Shown here piece by piece: positions 8,944-16,163 of a stretch of DNA of 21,721 nt. The position numbers were made by a program, and so were the translations under genes. The notes under the pieces are model-generated. The model was not told the origin of the DNA. It searched no databases and saw only the letters and a program-made list of their open reading frames with translations. Source of the DNA: DAOTVD01 sp034437075 (lineage in GTDB: Bacteria > Chloroflexota > Anaerolineae > Aggregatilineales > J027); NCBI GenBank assembly GCA_034437075.1, contig DAOTVD010000403.1, positions 1-21,721 of the forward strand, written 5' to 3'. Positions within the stretch are counted from its first letter, which is position 1, and each line of letters starts with the position of its first letter.

Positions 8944-8975
8944 CGCGCTAGCGACTGATGAGCCTGGCTAGCGCG
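8944..8975. repeat. Inverted repeat at a convergent gene junction
   Basis: Nine bases, CGCGCTAGC (8944-8952), are repeated inverted as GCTAGCGCG (8967-8975) with a 14-base spacer. The repeat spans the stop codon of the small leftward membrane-protein gene, 25 bases beyond the end of the rightward CitE-like gene. It could form a stem in both transcripts, but no T-run follows on either strand, so it is not a standard intrinsic terminator. Confidence 0.45.
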
Positions 8976-9235
8976 ATGACGACCACTGCCCCAATGAACG
9001 CTGTCAAGATGTCGGCAACGGTGATCGAGCCTTGCAGGGCCTCGGGCAGTGAAATATCCAGCACACGAAACAGCAAACTTCCAACGAGCGCCCCGGCCAG
9101 GCCGATAAAGGTGTTACGTAGCAAGGCGCTGGTGCTTTTTTGGCGCTTATCCCGATAGACCAACTGCGCCGCAGCAGTACCGGCTAGGATACCGATGATA
9201 ATCAGCGCGATGATGTCGCCTAGGCTTAAATCCAT
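8948..9235 (-). CDS. Small GlsB/YeaQ/YmgE-like membrane protein
   Basis: A 95-residue protein with three hydrophobic segments (about 8-26, 40-60, 72-92) separated by a basic loop (YRDKRQKS). Gly-rich helices such as IIIGILAGTAAAQLV and NTFIGLAGALVGSLLF match the GlsB/YeaQ/YmgE (transglycosylase-associated) family of small bacterial membrane proteins, whose function is poorly known. GGAGAG lies seven bases upstream of the ATG. It follows tpiA by 42 bases on the same strand and may be the last gene of that transcript. Confidence 0.75.
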   Translation of the reverse strand: MDLSLGDIIALIIIGILAGTAAAQLVYRDKRQKSTSALLRNTFIGLAGALVGSLLFRVLDISLPEALQGSITVADILTAFIGAVVVIALARLISR

Positions 9236-9277
9236 GCGGTGGCTCTCCTTTTGAGTGTCACTTTTATATACGTGCGA

Positions 9278-10051
9278 TTACGCCAGGCCCTTAGCTTCGA
9301 TGGCGAGGCTCACGAGTTCGGTAAAATCATCAATCTTCAGCGATGCGCCACCCACTAGCGCCCCATCAATATCGGGTTGCTCCATGAAGGCGCGCATGTT
9401 GTTCGGCTTCACACTACCGCCATATTGAATGCGCAGCGCATCCGCTGCGGCATCGCCATATAGGTTTCGCAATGTGTCGCGAATCGCGGTTTTGATGATA
9501 GCATTGGCTTGTTCGGGGCTGGCGCTTTTGCCTGTGCCAATCGCCCAGATCGGTTCGTAAGCGACCACGATATTCGGCAACTCGCTTTCTGGGATGCCCT
9601 CAAAGGCGGCGCGAATTTGGCGCTGGCAGACGGCTTCGGTGTCCCCGGCTTCGTTTTGCTCCAGATTTTCGCCCATGGCGATGATGGGTTTCAGGCCATG
9701 GCGTAGCGCGGCTTTGGCTTTCAGGTTAACCAATTCATCCGTCACGCCCAGATACTGCCGGGTTTCCGAATGGCCCACCACCACATAATCGGCCAGGCCA
9801 ACCAGCATAGGTGCCGCCACGCTGCTCGTAAAGGCCCCTTCATCTTCGTGGTGCACGTCCTGAGCGCCTACGGCAATTTCGCTATTTTCTAATGCCTTGG
9901 CCACACCGGGCAACGCCACATAGGACGGAATAACAACACGCTCGACCTGGTGCAGCGTGGATAATTCCGGCACAAGCCCCGTCACAAACCCCAACGCTTC
10001 GGCAGGCGTTTTGTGCATTTTCCAGTTGCCAGCAATGATCGGCGTTCTCAT
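9278..10051 (-). CDS. tpiA: Triosephosphate isomerase
   Basis: A 257-residue TIM barrel that interconverts dihydroxyacetone phosphate and glyceraldehyde 3-phosphate in the cytoplasm. Catalytic residues are present: Lys11 in GNWKMHK, His94 in VVGHSETR and Glu166 in AYEPIWAIGTGKSASPEQA. The phosphate-binding GGSVKPNN and ALVGGASL motifs follow. I chose ATG 10051 because AGGAGA lies seven bases upstream; an in-frame TTG at 10057 is too close to that site. Two usually strong motifs deviate: GAFTGE reads GAFTSS (residues 73-78), and GHSERR reads GHSETR. The enzyme is therefore somewhat divergent but should be active. A terminator for the upstream gene lies just ahead, so tpiA may have its own promoter, which I cannot identify. 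Confidence 0.95.
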   Translation of the reverse strand: MRTPIIAGNWKMHKTPAEALGFVTGLVPELSTLHQVERVVIPSYVALPGVAKALENSEIAVGAQDVHHEDEGAFTSSVAAPMLVGLADYVVVGHSETRQYLGVTDELVNLKAKAALRHGLKPIIAMGENLEQNEAGDTEAVCQRQIRAAFEGIPESELPNIVVAYEPIWAIGTGKSASPEQANAIIKTAIRDTLRNLYGDAAADALRIQYGGSVKPNNMRAFMEQPDIDGALVGGASLKIDDFTELVSLAIEAKGLA

Positions 10052-10076
10052 GGGCAATTCTCCTATCTATTGAATG

Positions 10077-10105
10077 AAAAAGGCACATGGAGTGTACCAT
10101 GTGCC
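10077..10105 (-). terminator. Intrinsic terminator after the beta-propeller gene
   Basis: On the minus strand GGCACATGG (plus 97-105 of 10000) and CCATGTGCC (plus 10082-10090) form a perfect 9-bp stem with a 6-base loop, followed directly by TTTTT. It lies 18 bases beyond the stop of the gene ending at 10124 and 25 bases before tpiA. Confidence 0.88.
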
Positions 10106-10123
10106 ATGTGCTTCTTCAGCTAT

Positions 10124-11713
10124 TTACTGGCTAATCCACCGCAGAGGCACTGCGAAACTGACATCTACGACCTGGTTATCTTGGGCCATGCCGCCTTCGT
10201 AGAGTAGGGCACTATCCGTTGTCGCCAGATCAAGCACCTGCAAGTTGAGGTAATCCGGCCCACGGACGCCTTCGGGTTGAATTTGGTATTCGGTAATGGC
10301 GACCTCTTCGCCATCGGGCGCCATCATAGCCCATCGCGCGAAGTTCCCCCGCGCGATACGTTCGGGGCTCGGGGCCTCAGCCGTCATATCCAGCAAAAAG
10401 AAGCTGTTGTCCGCGCCCTGGCGTCCACCAGCCACAAAGCCTAGGCGGGGCACTGTGTCGGCCCATTCCATGAAGGAGATCGTATCGCCGGAACTGCCCG
10501 CGCGGGCGGTGACGGGTGGGCTGCCCGGTTCATCCAAGTCCACAACAAAGAGGGAATTTTCGTCGCCCCCGGCGCGCTGCACAAAAGCCCAGTAGCGCCC
10601 ATCCGCCGAACGTTGCGCCATGGCATTCACAGGCGTGGCCAGGGTAGGCATCACCAACCCACCATTCGCGATGGTGGTGCTTTCACCCCCGGCTAGGTCG
10701 TAGGCATATAACGCCGCTGTAAAAAGGGTGAAGCCATCTGGCAAGGTGTAGTACAGTGTTTCGCCATCTGGCGAGAAAACAAGCTGATTTGTTTGCACGG
10801 TTGTGCCAAATGCGCCGCCAGCTTCTTGGGTAAGTACGACGCGCGACCCTTCGTCACCAGGGCTAATACGGTAGAGCGTCCAGGTACTTTGCCCAGAACA
10901 ATTCTGCACCAACCCGACCCAGGTGTTGCCTTGTGGCCCGTTGGCGACGCTCGCATTGGTGAATTTGCAGTTTTCTTCGGCGAAGAAGGCATCGAATTCG
11001 CGATCACTTTCGCCGTCCCAGCGCCCAATCGCGACCTCATCTGCTTCGTTAAATTGGTTGGTGAAGAAGCGCACAAAATCGACCCCATCCGCATGCGCAT
11101 CAAACGCCACGGTATCATCCAGGCTGAAGGCTTCTGTAAAATCGTTAGTAGTGAGCACACGCAACTGGCCATCCGCAAAATCGACTTGGAACTGGCGCTC
11201 GTAGTCCAGATACACCATCTGGGAACCTTCGGCCCGATATTCGAAAATGCCATTGCCCCCCACACAAGTCAGCAATTGGAAGCTGTCATCCACCAAAACA
11301 GGTGGGTTATTTCCGCTAATCATATAAAGGCTCGATATAACGCCCGCCTCTACGCCCATATACAGGGCGAAATGCTCATTGCCGGGGCTATTGGGTATGG
11401 GGCCACAGGGTTCGACCCGCCCGGATTGCTGCAAGACGTCGGTTAAGGGGCGCAGGCCCTCTTCAGCGGTAATGTAGGCGATTTGGCCTTCTTCTGATAC
11501 CCGTTGCTCACCTGGCACATGCGCCGGAGCAGTCCATACCAAAATTTGCTCGCCCGACTCTAAGGCTGCGCTCGTTGCGGCGCCTGTATCTGACGTTTCT
11601 TCTTGATTCGCTTGTACCTGGTCATCCCCTGGGGTGACTCCTAAGAGCACTGCCGCTAGCAGGCCCACCAGAAGTAGCACACTCCCAAGCGTTACAACGC
11701 TGCGTTTTTTCAT
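10124..11713 (-). CDS. Secreted or membrane-anchored beta-propeller-like protein of unknown function
   Basis: A 529-residue protein. The N-terminus is MKKR followed by a long hydrophobic segment (VVTLGSVLLLVGLLAAVLLGV), so it is exported and probably anchored; there is no lipobox Cys. A low-complexity acidic/Thr linker follows (about 30-55). The rest is beta-rich, with repeated blade-like units such as QLVFSPDGETLYYTLPDG, ALYAYDLAGGESTTI, GRYWAFVQRAGGDENSLFVVDL and WAMMAPDGEEVAITEYQI. These resemble TolB/WD40-like (PD40) propeller blades. Three or more Cys residues could form disulphides (ELTCVGGN, CKFTNAS, QNCSGQS). AAGGA lies upstream of the ATG. It sits between a Ser/Thr kinase with an extracellular TPR tail and tpiA, and ends at a strong terminator. 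I cannot name a function; a sensor or interaction partner for the kinase is speculation. Confidence 0.7.
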   Translation of the reverse strand: MKKRSVVTLGSVLLLVGLLAAVLLGVTPGDDQVQANQEETSDTGAATSAALESGEQILVWTAPAHVPGEQRVSEEGQIAYITAEEGLRPLTDVLQQSGRVEPCGPIPNSPGNEHFALYMGVEAGVISSLYMISGNNPPVLVDDSFQLLTCVGGNGIFEYRAEGSQMVYLDYERQFQVDFADGQLRVLTTNDFTEAFSLDDTVAFDAHADGVDFVRFFTNQFNEADEVAIGRWDGESDREFDAFFAEENCKFTNASVANGPQGNTWVGLVQNCSGQSTWTLYRISPGDEGSRVVLTQEAGGAFGTTVQTNQLVFSPDGETLYYTLPDGFTLFTAALYAYDLAGGESTTIANGGLVMPTLATPVNAMAQRSADGRYWAFVQRAGGDENSLFVVDLDEPGSPPVTARAGSSGDTISFMEWADTVPRLGFVAGGRQGADNSFFLLDMTAEAPSPERIARGNFARWAMMAPDGEEVAITEYQIQPEGVRGPDYLNLQVLDLATTDSALLYEGGMAQDNQVVDVSFAVPLRWISQ

Positions 11714-11753
11714 CGGTCATCCTTATTCTTATTCGCTGGTAAGGTCACTTTAG

Positions 11754-11780
11754 ACTATATCGGATTGTGCACTGAAGTGC
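11754..11780 (-). promoter_or_regulatory. Possible promoter and palindrome upstream of the beta-propeller gene
   Basis: In the 115-base gap between the kinase and the propeller gene, the minus strand has TATAGT (11754-11759) as a -10-like box about 40 bases before the ATG. Just upstream lies the palindrome GCACTTCAGTGC (11769-11780), which could be an operator or simply a small hairpin. No good -35 is seen at standard spacing. Confidence 0.3.
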
Positions 11781-11828
11781 TGCATAAAGCCCCGAATTAG
11801 TCCGAATTTCCCATACATAGTATAGAAC

Positions 11829-13703
11829 TCATTCTTGCAGGGTGCTGAGTTGGGCGTTCACTTCGCGCTGGACCCACTCTGGCGCATCCGAGAAGCTAGC
11901 CGCGAAGCGCCAGGCATCTTCAGCGGCATCGAAATCATCCACGGCGGCGTAATAGTTGCCATAGACGAGATGCGCTTCGGCCAGGTCTTCCTCCTCGGCC
12001 AGGGCGCTATCCAAGAATCGTTCGATCACCTCACGCCGGGGCGCGGTGAATAGTCGCGTTGAGGATAAAGTCGCATGCGCGGCCATGGTACGCATAAAGG
12101 CCGAATTCGGAAAAGAGTCTCGTAATTCGTTGACTTCGGCAATATCGGTAACCGTGGTGTTTTCGAATTGGCGATAAATATAGGTGCCTGCCGCGTTGCG
12201 GATTTCGGGGACTTCCGGTTCGCGGTGATAAGCCACCAACCACAGCAGAATAGCCTCGTCATTAAAGCCTTGCGAGGCCGTTATGCTGGCGGCTTGGGCA
12301 AAAAGTTCGGCGGGGGCGTCTTCGTCTGCTACCGCTGCAAATAAATGTTCTTCGGCCTCGTCAAATTGCCCAGCTTCGAGGTAGCGAAAGCTGAGCACCA
12401 ATTGAGCAGCCGCGCTATTTGGGTCGGCATTGACCATGGCTTGCGCTTCTTCTAGGCTGATGTTGTTGATGTTCAGCAGTTGACCGCGCATTTCATCCAA
12501 CTCGGGCGATGCGGTGGAGGATTGCACTACCGCCAGGGCCGGGTTGGTTTGCACGATGGGATGGTCATATGCGGAGATAACCACCCCGAGCGAGGCAATG
12601 CACAAAAACACTAGGGCCGCCACGCCAGCCAAGACCCAAAATGCCCGAGGCGAGCGGCGCGCGGTTCGTCTGGGGGTGCGTCCAACGCTAGTGGGTTGCG
12701 GTTGGCTGGATAAGGATTGCGGTAAGACCTCCGCCAAAGCCGCGCGAATCGCAGTATTCAATTCATCTTGGGAGGTCGGGGTTGGTGTGGTGGCGCTAGC
12801 CGGGCCGACCGACAGCGTGCCATAGTCGTCAAAGCGATCTAGGTGCACACTGGCGGCGCTCAGTTCGCTCATATTGGTGCTCTGGACAGCCTCGCGGAAC
12901 TCCTCGGCCAGGTCGAGCGCGCGCTGGTGACGGTCGGCGGGCGTTTTGCTCAAGGCCCGCACCAAGACGGCTTCTAGCCGTGCTGGAACCGTCGGATTGA
13001 CGGTCGTGGGCCGGGGAACCGGCTTGTAGATATGGTCGTGCACAATCGCGAAGGGGGTATCGCCGCTAAACGGCACACGCCCCACGACAATTTCATATAA
13101 CATAATGCCCAGGGAATAGACGTCTGTTGCGGGGGTCAGGTCGCGTTCACCGCGCGCTTGTTCGGGCGAAATATAGTTTGGGGTGCCGATCAAGACATCC
13201 TGGCTCATGGTCGATTCGCCCGAGGTCACAATCCGCGCCAGGCCAAAATCGGCCAGATAGGGCCGTTCATCTTCGTCGAGCATCACATTTGACGGCTTGA
13301 CATCCCGATGTAACACGCCACGATCATGGGCATAGGTCAGCGCGCCAGCAATGGCCGGCAGCATGACGAGCGTTTCTTCCAGCGTAAGCGGATTTTCTTG
13401 CAACCGTTGCTTCAGGGTGCGCCCCTGGACGAACTTCATCACGATGTATGGTTCGCCTTCTTCTAACGCGAAGTCATACACGGGCACGATATGCGGGTGT
13501 TCGAGTTTGGCGACGATTTGGGCCTCGCGCTGAAAGCGCATGTAAAAACTATCATCATCCTTAAATGACTGATGAAGGACTTTGATGGCAACGTAACGAT
13601 CCAAACTGCCATGGTAGGCACGGTAGACTGTGGCCATACCACCCTGGCCAAGTTGCTCGGTAATTTTATAGGGGCCTACGTTTTGGCCCACCTGAAAGGG
13701 CAT
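11829..13703 (-). CDS. Transmembrane Ser/Thr protein kinase with TPR-like C-terminal domain
   Basis: A 624-residue protein. Residues 1-275 form a complete Hanks-type kinase: GQGGMATVY loop (19-27), VAIK with Lys41, alphaC Glu60, HRDVKPSN with Asp134, DFGLA with Asp152, and GTPNYISPEQ (activation segment end). A Ser/Thr/Pro-rich juxtamembrane stretch with an RRTARRSPR basic patch precedes one membrane helix (about 354-378). The outer part, about 390-624, is alpha-helical with TPR-like units (for example AAQLVLSFRYLEAGQFDEAEEHLF and AHLVYGNYYAAVDDFDAAEDAW). There are no PASTA repeats, unlike PknB/PrkC. AGGAGG lies six bases before the ATG. A TATAGT -10-like box (13734-13739, minus strand) lies between the pgk terminator and this start, so the gene is probably transcribed independently of pgk. 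Confidence 0.93.
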   Translation of the reverse strand: MPFQVGQNVGPYKITEQLGQGGMATVYRAYHGSLDRYVAIKVLHQSFKDDDSFYMRFQREAQIVAKLEHPHIVPVYDFALEEGEPYIVMKFVQGRTLKQRLQENPLTLEETLVMLPAIAGALTYAHDRGVLHRDVKPSNVMLDEDERPYLADFGLARIVTSGESTMSQDVLIGTPNYISPEQARGERDLTPATDVYSLGIMLYEIVVGRVPFSGDTPFAIVHDHIYKPVPRPTTVNPTVPARLEAVLVRALSKTPADRHQRALDLAEEFREAVQSTNMSELSAASVHLDRFDDYGTLSVGPASATTPTPTSQDELNTAIRAALAEVLPQSLSSQPQPTSVGRTPRRTARRSPRAFWVLAGVAALVFLCIASLGVVISAYDHPIVQTNPALAVVQSSTASPELDEMRGQLLNINNISLEEAQAMVNADPNSAAAQLVLSFRYLEAGQFDEAEEHLFAAVADEDAPAELFAQAASITASQGFNDEAILLWLVAYHREPEVPEIRNAAGTYIYRQFENTTVTDIAEVNELRDSFPNSAFMRTMAAHATLSSTRLFTAPRREVIERFLDSALAEEEDLAEAHLVYGNYYAAVDDFDAAEDAWRFAASFSDAPEWVQREVNAQLSTLQE

Positions 13704-13771
13704 AGACTGCCTCCTGCATGTTGTTCATCTATGACTATAAACGGAACATGCTACCGTATCTGTAAAAAGCT

Positions 13772-13806
13772 TGTAAAAATATCGCGCGCAGCGGGGCCGC
13801 GCGCGA
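13772..13806 (-). terminator. Intrinsic terminator after pgk
   Basis: On the minus strand TCGCGCGC (plus 13799-13806) pairs perfectly with GCGCGCGA (plus 13782-13789) across a 9-base loop, and TATTTTTACAA follows. The stem starts six bases after the pgk stop codon. It separates the yvcK-gap-pgk unit from the kinase gene. Confidence 0.88.
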
Positions 13807-13811
13807 CGTCT

Positions 13812-15020
13812 TTATTTATCCGCCAGCGCAGCAACCCCAGGGAGTTCTTTGCCTTCTAGCAATTCCAGGCTGGCACCGCCGCCGGTGCTGACATGCGTCA
13901 TCTTATCGGCAACTCCTGCTGCCGCTACGGCGGAGGCCGAATCACCACCGCCGATGATCGAAATTAGCCCTTTTTCTTCGGTAAGTTCGGCCAGCATATT
14001 GGCAATGGCCGTCGTACCGATAGCAAAGTTGGGCATTTCGAAAACACCCACCGGGCCATTCCAGATCACGGTTTTGGCCGAGCTTAGGATATCTTTGATC
14101 TGTTCAAGCGTAGCGGGCCCGGTATCCAAGATTTGCCAGCCAGGGTCCACGCCCTTTTCAACCGCGATTGACTTTCGATCAGCGTTGTTACTATACTCGC
14201 TGGCAATGACGACATCTTTAGGCAACATGATCTTATCGCTATGATCTTTCAGCAGTTGCTCGGCGATAGATAAGGCTTCTTCATCCACCAGCGAAGCGCC
14301 CACATCGACCCCGCTGGCTTTCAGGAAGGTGTTGCCCATGCCGCCCCCGACAATAAGCGTATCCACTTTGCTGAGCAGCTTTTCGATCACCTGAACTTTA
14401 TCGATAATCTTGGCCCCGCCCATGATGGCCACAAAGGGACGCTCCGGATTTTCGACCGCATTCGAGAGAAAATCGAGTTCCTTTTGCATCAAGAAACCGG
14501 CCACAGCTTCCAGGTGTTGGGCGACACCGACATTGCTAGCATGGGCGCGATGCGCAGTCCCAAAGGCATCATTGACGAAAATATCCCCATATTTGGCCAG
14601 GGCTGCCGCCATTTCGGGGTCGTTTTCGGTTTCTCCTTCGTGGTAGCGCGTATTTTGCATAATGATGACCGCGCCATCCGGTGCATTTTCGATAACTTCA
14701 TCTACGAACTTGCCAAAGTTATCTGGTGCTAAGAGCACTTGCTCAATGCCCAGTAAGTCGGCCAGAACTGGCGCGATGGGCTTGACCGATAGTTTCGGCA
14801 CAATCTGGCCTTTGGGGCGGCCCACATGGGTCATGAGGATAATCATTTTGGGATTCTGTTCCAAAATGTATTGAATCGTCGGGACTGCCGCGCGAATGCG
14901 CGTATCATCGGCGACTTCTTGCTTGTCGTCAGAGACACCCTTCAACGGAACGTTGAAATCGACACGGATCAGCACGCGCTTACCGGAAAAATCAACATCC
15001 CGTATGGTTTTTTTGTTCAT
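13812..15020 (-). CDS. pgk: Phosphoglycerate kinase
   Basis: A 402-residue protein of the usual bacterial length that transfers phosphate from 1,3-bisphosphoglycerate to ADP in glycolysis. Landmarks are KRVLIRVDFNVPL (substrate-binding Asp/Asn), MTHVGRPKG, the basic NTRYHEGE loop, NDAFGTAHRAHASNVG, PFVAIMGGAKIIDKV (nucleotide site), GGGMGNTF, WNGPVGVFE and IIGGGDSASAV followed by HVSTGGGASLELLEG near the C-terminus. A GGGAG Shine-Dalgarno lies eight bases before the ATG. It follows gap by 95 bases, a gap that holds a strong hairpin, and ends at a terminator, so gap and pgk probably share one transcript. Confidence 0.97.
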   Translation of the reverse strand: MNKKTIRDVDFSGKRVLIRVDFNVPLKGVSDDKQEVADDTRIRAAVPTIQYILEQNPKMIILMTHVGRPKGQIVPKLSVKPIAPVLADLLGIEQVLLAPDNFGKFVDEVIENAPDGAVIIMQNTRYHEGETENDPEMAAALAKYGDIFVNDAFGTAHRAHASNVGVAQHLEAVAGFLMQKELDFLSNAVENPERPFVAIMGGAKIIDKVQVIEKLLSKVDTLIVGGGMGNTFLKASGVDVGASLVDEEALSIAEQLLKDHSDKIMLPKDVVIASEYSNNADRKSIAVEKGVDPGWQILDTGPATLEQIKDILSSAKTVIWNGPVGVFEMPNFAIGTTAIANMLAELTEEKGLISIIGGGDSASAVAAAGVADKMTHVSTGGGASLELLEGKELPGVAALADK

Positions 15021-15060
15021 GATTTATGCTCCCGTTCTAGGTTGTTGCGAGGTAAACATT

Positions 15061-15092
15061 CCGGCGAGATAGGATATACACCATCTCGCCGG
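15061..15092 (-). other. Strong hairpin in the gap-pgk intercistronic region
   Basis: CCGGCGAGAT (15061-15070) and ATCTCGCCGG (15083-15092) form a perfect 10-bp stem with a 12-base loop. It lies between gap (ending at 15116) and pgk (starting at 15020). No T-run follows on the minus strand (AATGTTT comes next), so full termination is unlikely. It could protect or process the gap message or set the gap:pgk ratio; this is inference. Confidence 0.6.
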
Positions 15093-15115
15093 ATGGCGAA
15101 AGAATGGGGCGGGGT

Positions 15116-16123
15116 TTACGCGCCCATCAGCTTGACAAGATCGGCAGTCCGCACCGAGTAACCCCATTCGTTATCGTACCAGGCCAAGAACTTCACCTTG
15201 TTGCCAGAATACGCCATGGTATTTTCGGCATCCACAATACTCGAATGCGAGTTGCCCACGATGTCGGTGGAGACCAACGGATCGTGCGAGAATTCCAGAA
15301 TGCCTTTTAGCGGCCCATTGGCTGCATCAGCAAAGGCTTTGTGAATGTCTTCGGTGGTGGCTTCTTTTTCCAACTCGCCGACAAAATCGACCAACGAGCC
15401 CACGGGCGTCGGCACACGCACGGCGATACCATGGAAACGGCCTTTCAGTTCGGGGATAACCAGCGCGACGGCCTTGGCAGCGCCAGTGGACGTAGGAATG
15501 ATGTTCGAGGCCGCGTTGCGGGCGCGGCGCAGGTCGCTATGCGGCGCATCCAGAATGCGCTGGTCGTTGGTATACGAGTGGATGGTGGTCATCATGCCAT
15601 CTTTGATCCCGAAGGCATCGTGCAACACTTTCGCGGCGGGTGCCAAGCAGTTGGTTGTGCACGATGCATTCGACACGATGAAGTGCTTATCCGGGTCGTA
15701 TTCGCTATCGTTCACGCCCAAGACAAACGTACCATCTACTTCGCCTTTAGCGGGCGCCGAAATGATGACACGTTTAGCGCCGCCTTCGATATGCGCGCCC
15801 GCCTTTTCCCTATTCCGAAAGATGCCTGTACATTCGACCACGATGTCAACGCCCAGGTCACCCCACGGAATATCTGCCGGGTTCTTCTCGGAGAACGCCT
15901 TGATTTCGTGACCATCGATGACCAAAGCCTTATCTTTGACTTCCACGGTGCCAGGGTAGCGCCCGTAGTTGGAGTCATAGCGCAATAGGTGAGCCATTGT
16001 TTCCAGGTCACCCAAATCGTTGAACGCGACAACTTCGGTGTCGTCGCCATGATAATCTTTTAAGGCGCGCACGACCTGACGACCAATGCGGCCAAAACCG
16101 TTAATGCCTACTCGAATTGTCAT
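15116..16123 (-). CDS. gap: Glyceraldehyde-3-phosphate dehydrogenase, type I
   Basis: A 335-residue enzyme that oxidises glyceraldehyde 3-phosphate to 1,3-bisphosphoglycerate. The NAD-binding start is GINGFGRIGR (7-15) and AFNDLGDLE follows the second strand; the Asp at position 36 favours NAD over NADP. Catalytic Cys155 is in NASCTTNC and His182 is in TTIHSYTNDQ. RRARNAASNIIPTSTGAAKA and the C-terminal WYDNEWGYS motif are intact. Shine-Dalgarno-like GGGAG lies about ten bases before the ATG. The gene starts 40 bases after yvcK and is followed by pgk, the usual glycolytic partner that uses its product. Confidence 0.97.
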   Translation of the reverse strand: MTIRVGINGFGRIGRQVVRALKDYHGDDTEVVAFNDLGDLETMAHLLRYDSNYGRYPGTVEVKDKALVIDGHEIKAFSEKNPADIPWGDLGVDIVVECTGIFRNREKAGAHIEGGAKRVIISAPAKGEVDGTFVLGVNDSEYDPDKHFIVSNASCTTNCLAPAAKVLHDAFGIKDGMMTTIHSYTNDQRILDAPHSDLRRARNAASNIIPTSTGAAKAVALVIPELKGRFHGIAVRVPTPVGSLVDFVGELEKEATTEDIHKAFADAANGPLKGILEFSHDPLVSTDIVGNSHSSIVDAENTMAYSGNKVKFLAWYDNEWGYSVRTADLVKLMGA

Positions 16124-16163
16124 CTTGTGAAGTCTCCCACACTACTTGATTGTGATTGGTCCC

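Noticed and set aside
10052..10057. TTG start of tpiA two codons upstream
   Set aside because: It is only one or two bases from the Shine-Dalgarno; ATG 10051 has correct spacing and matches the family start.
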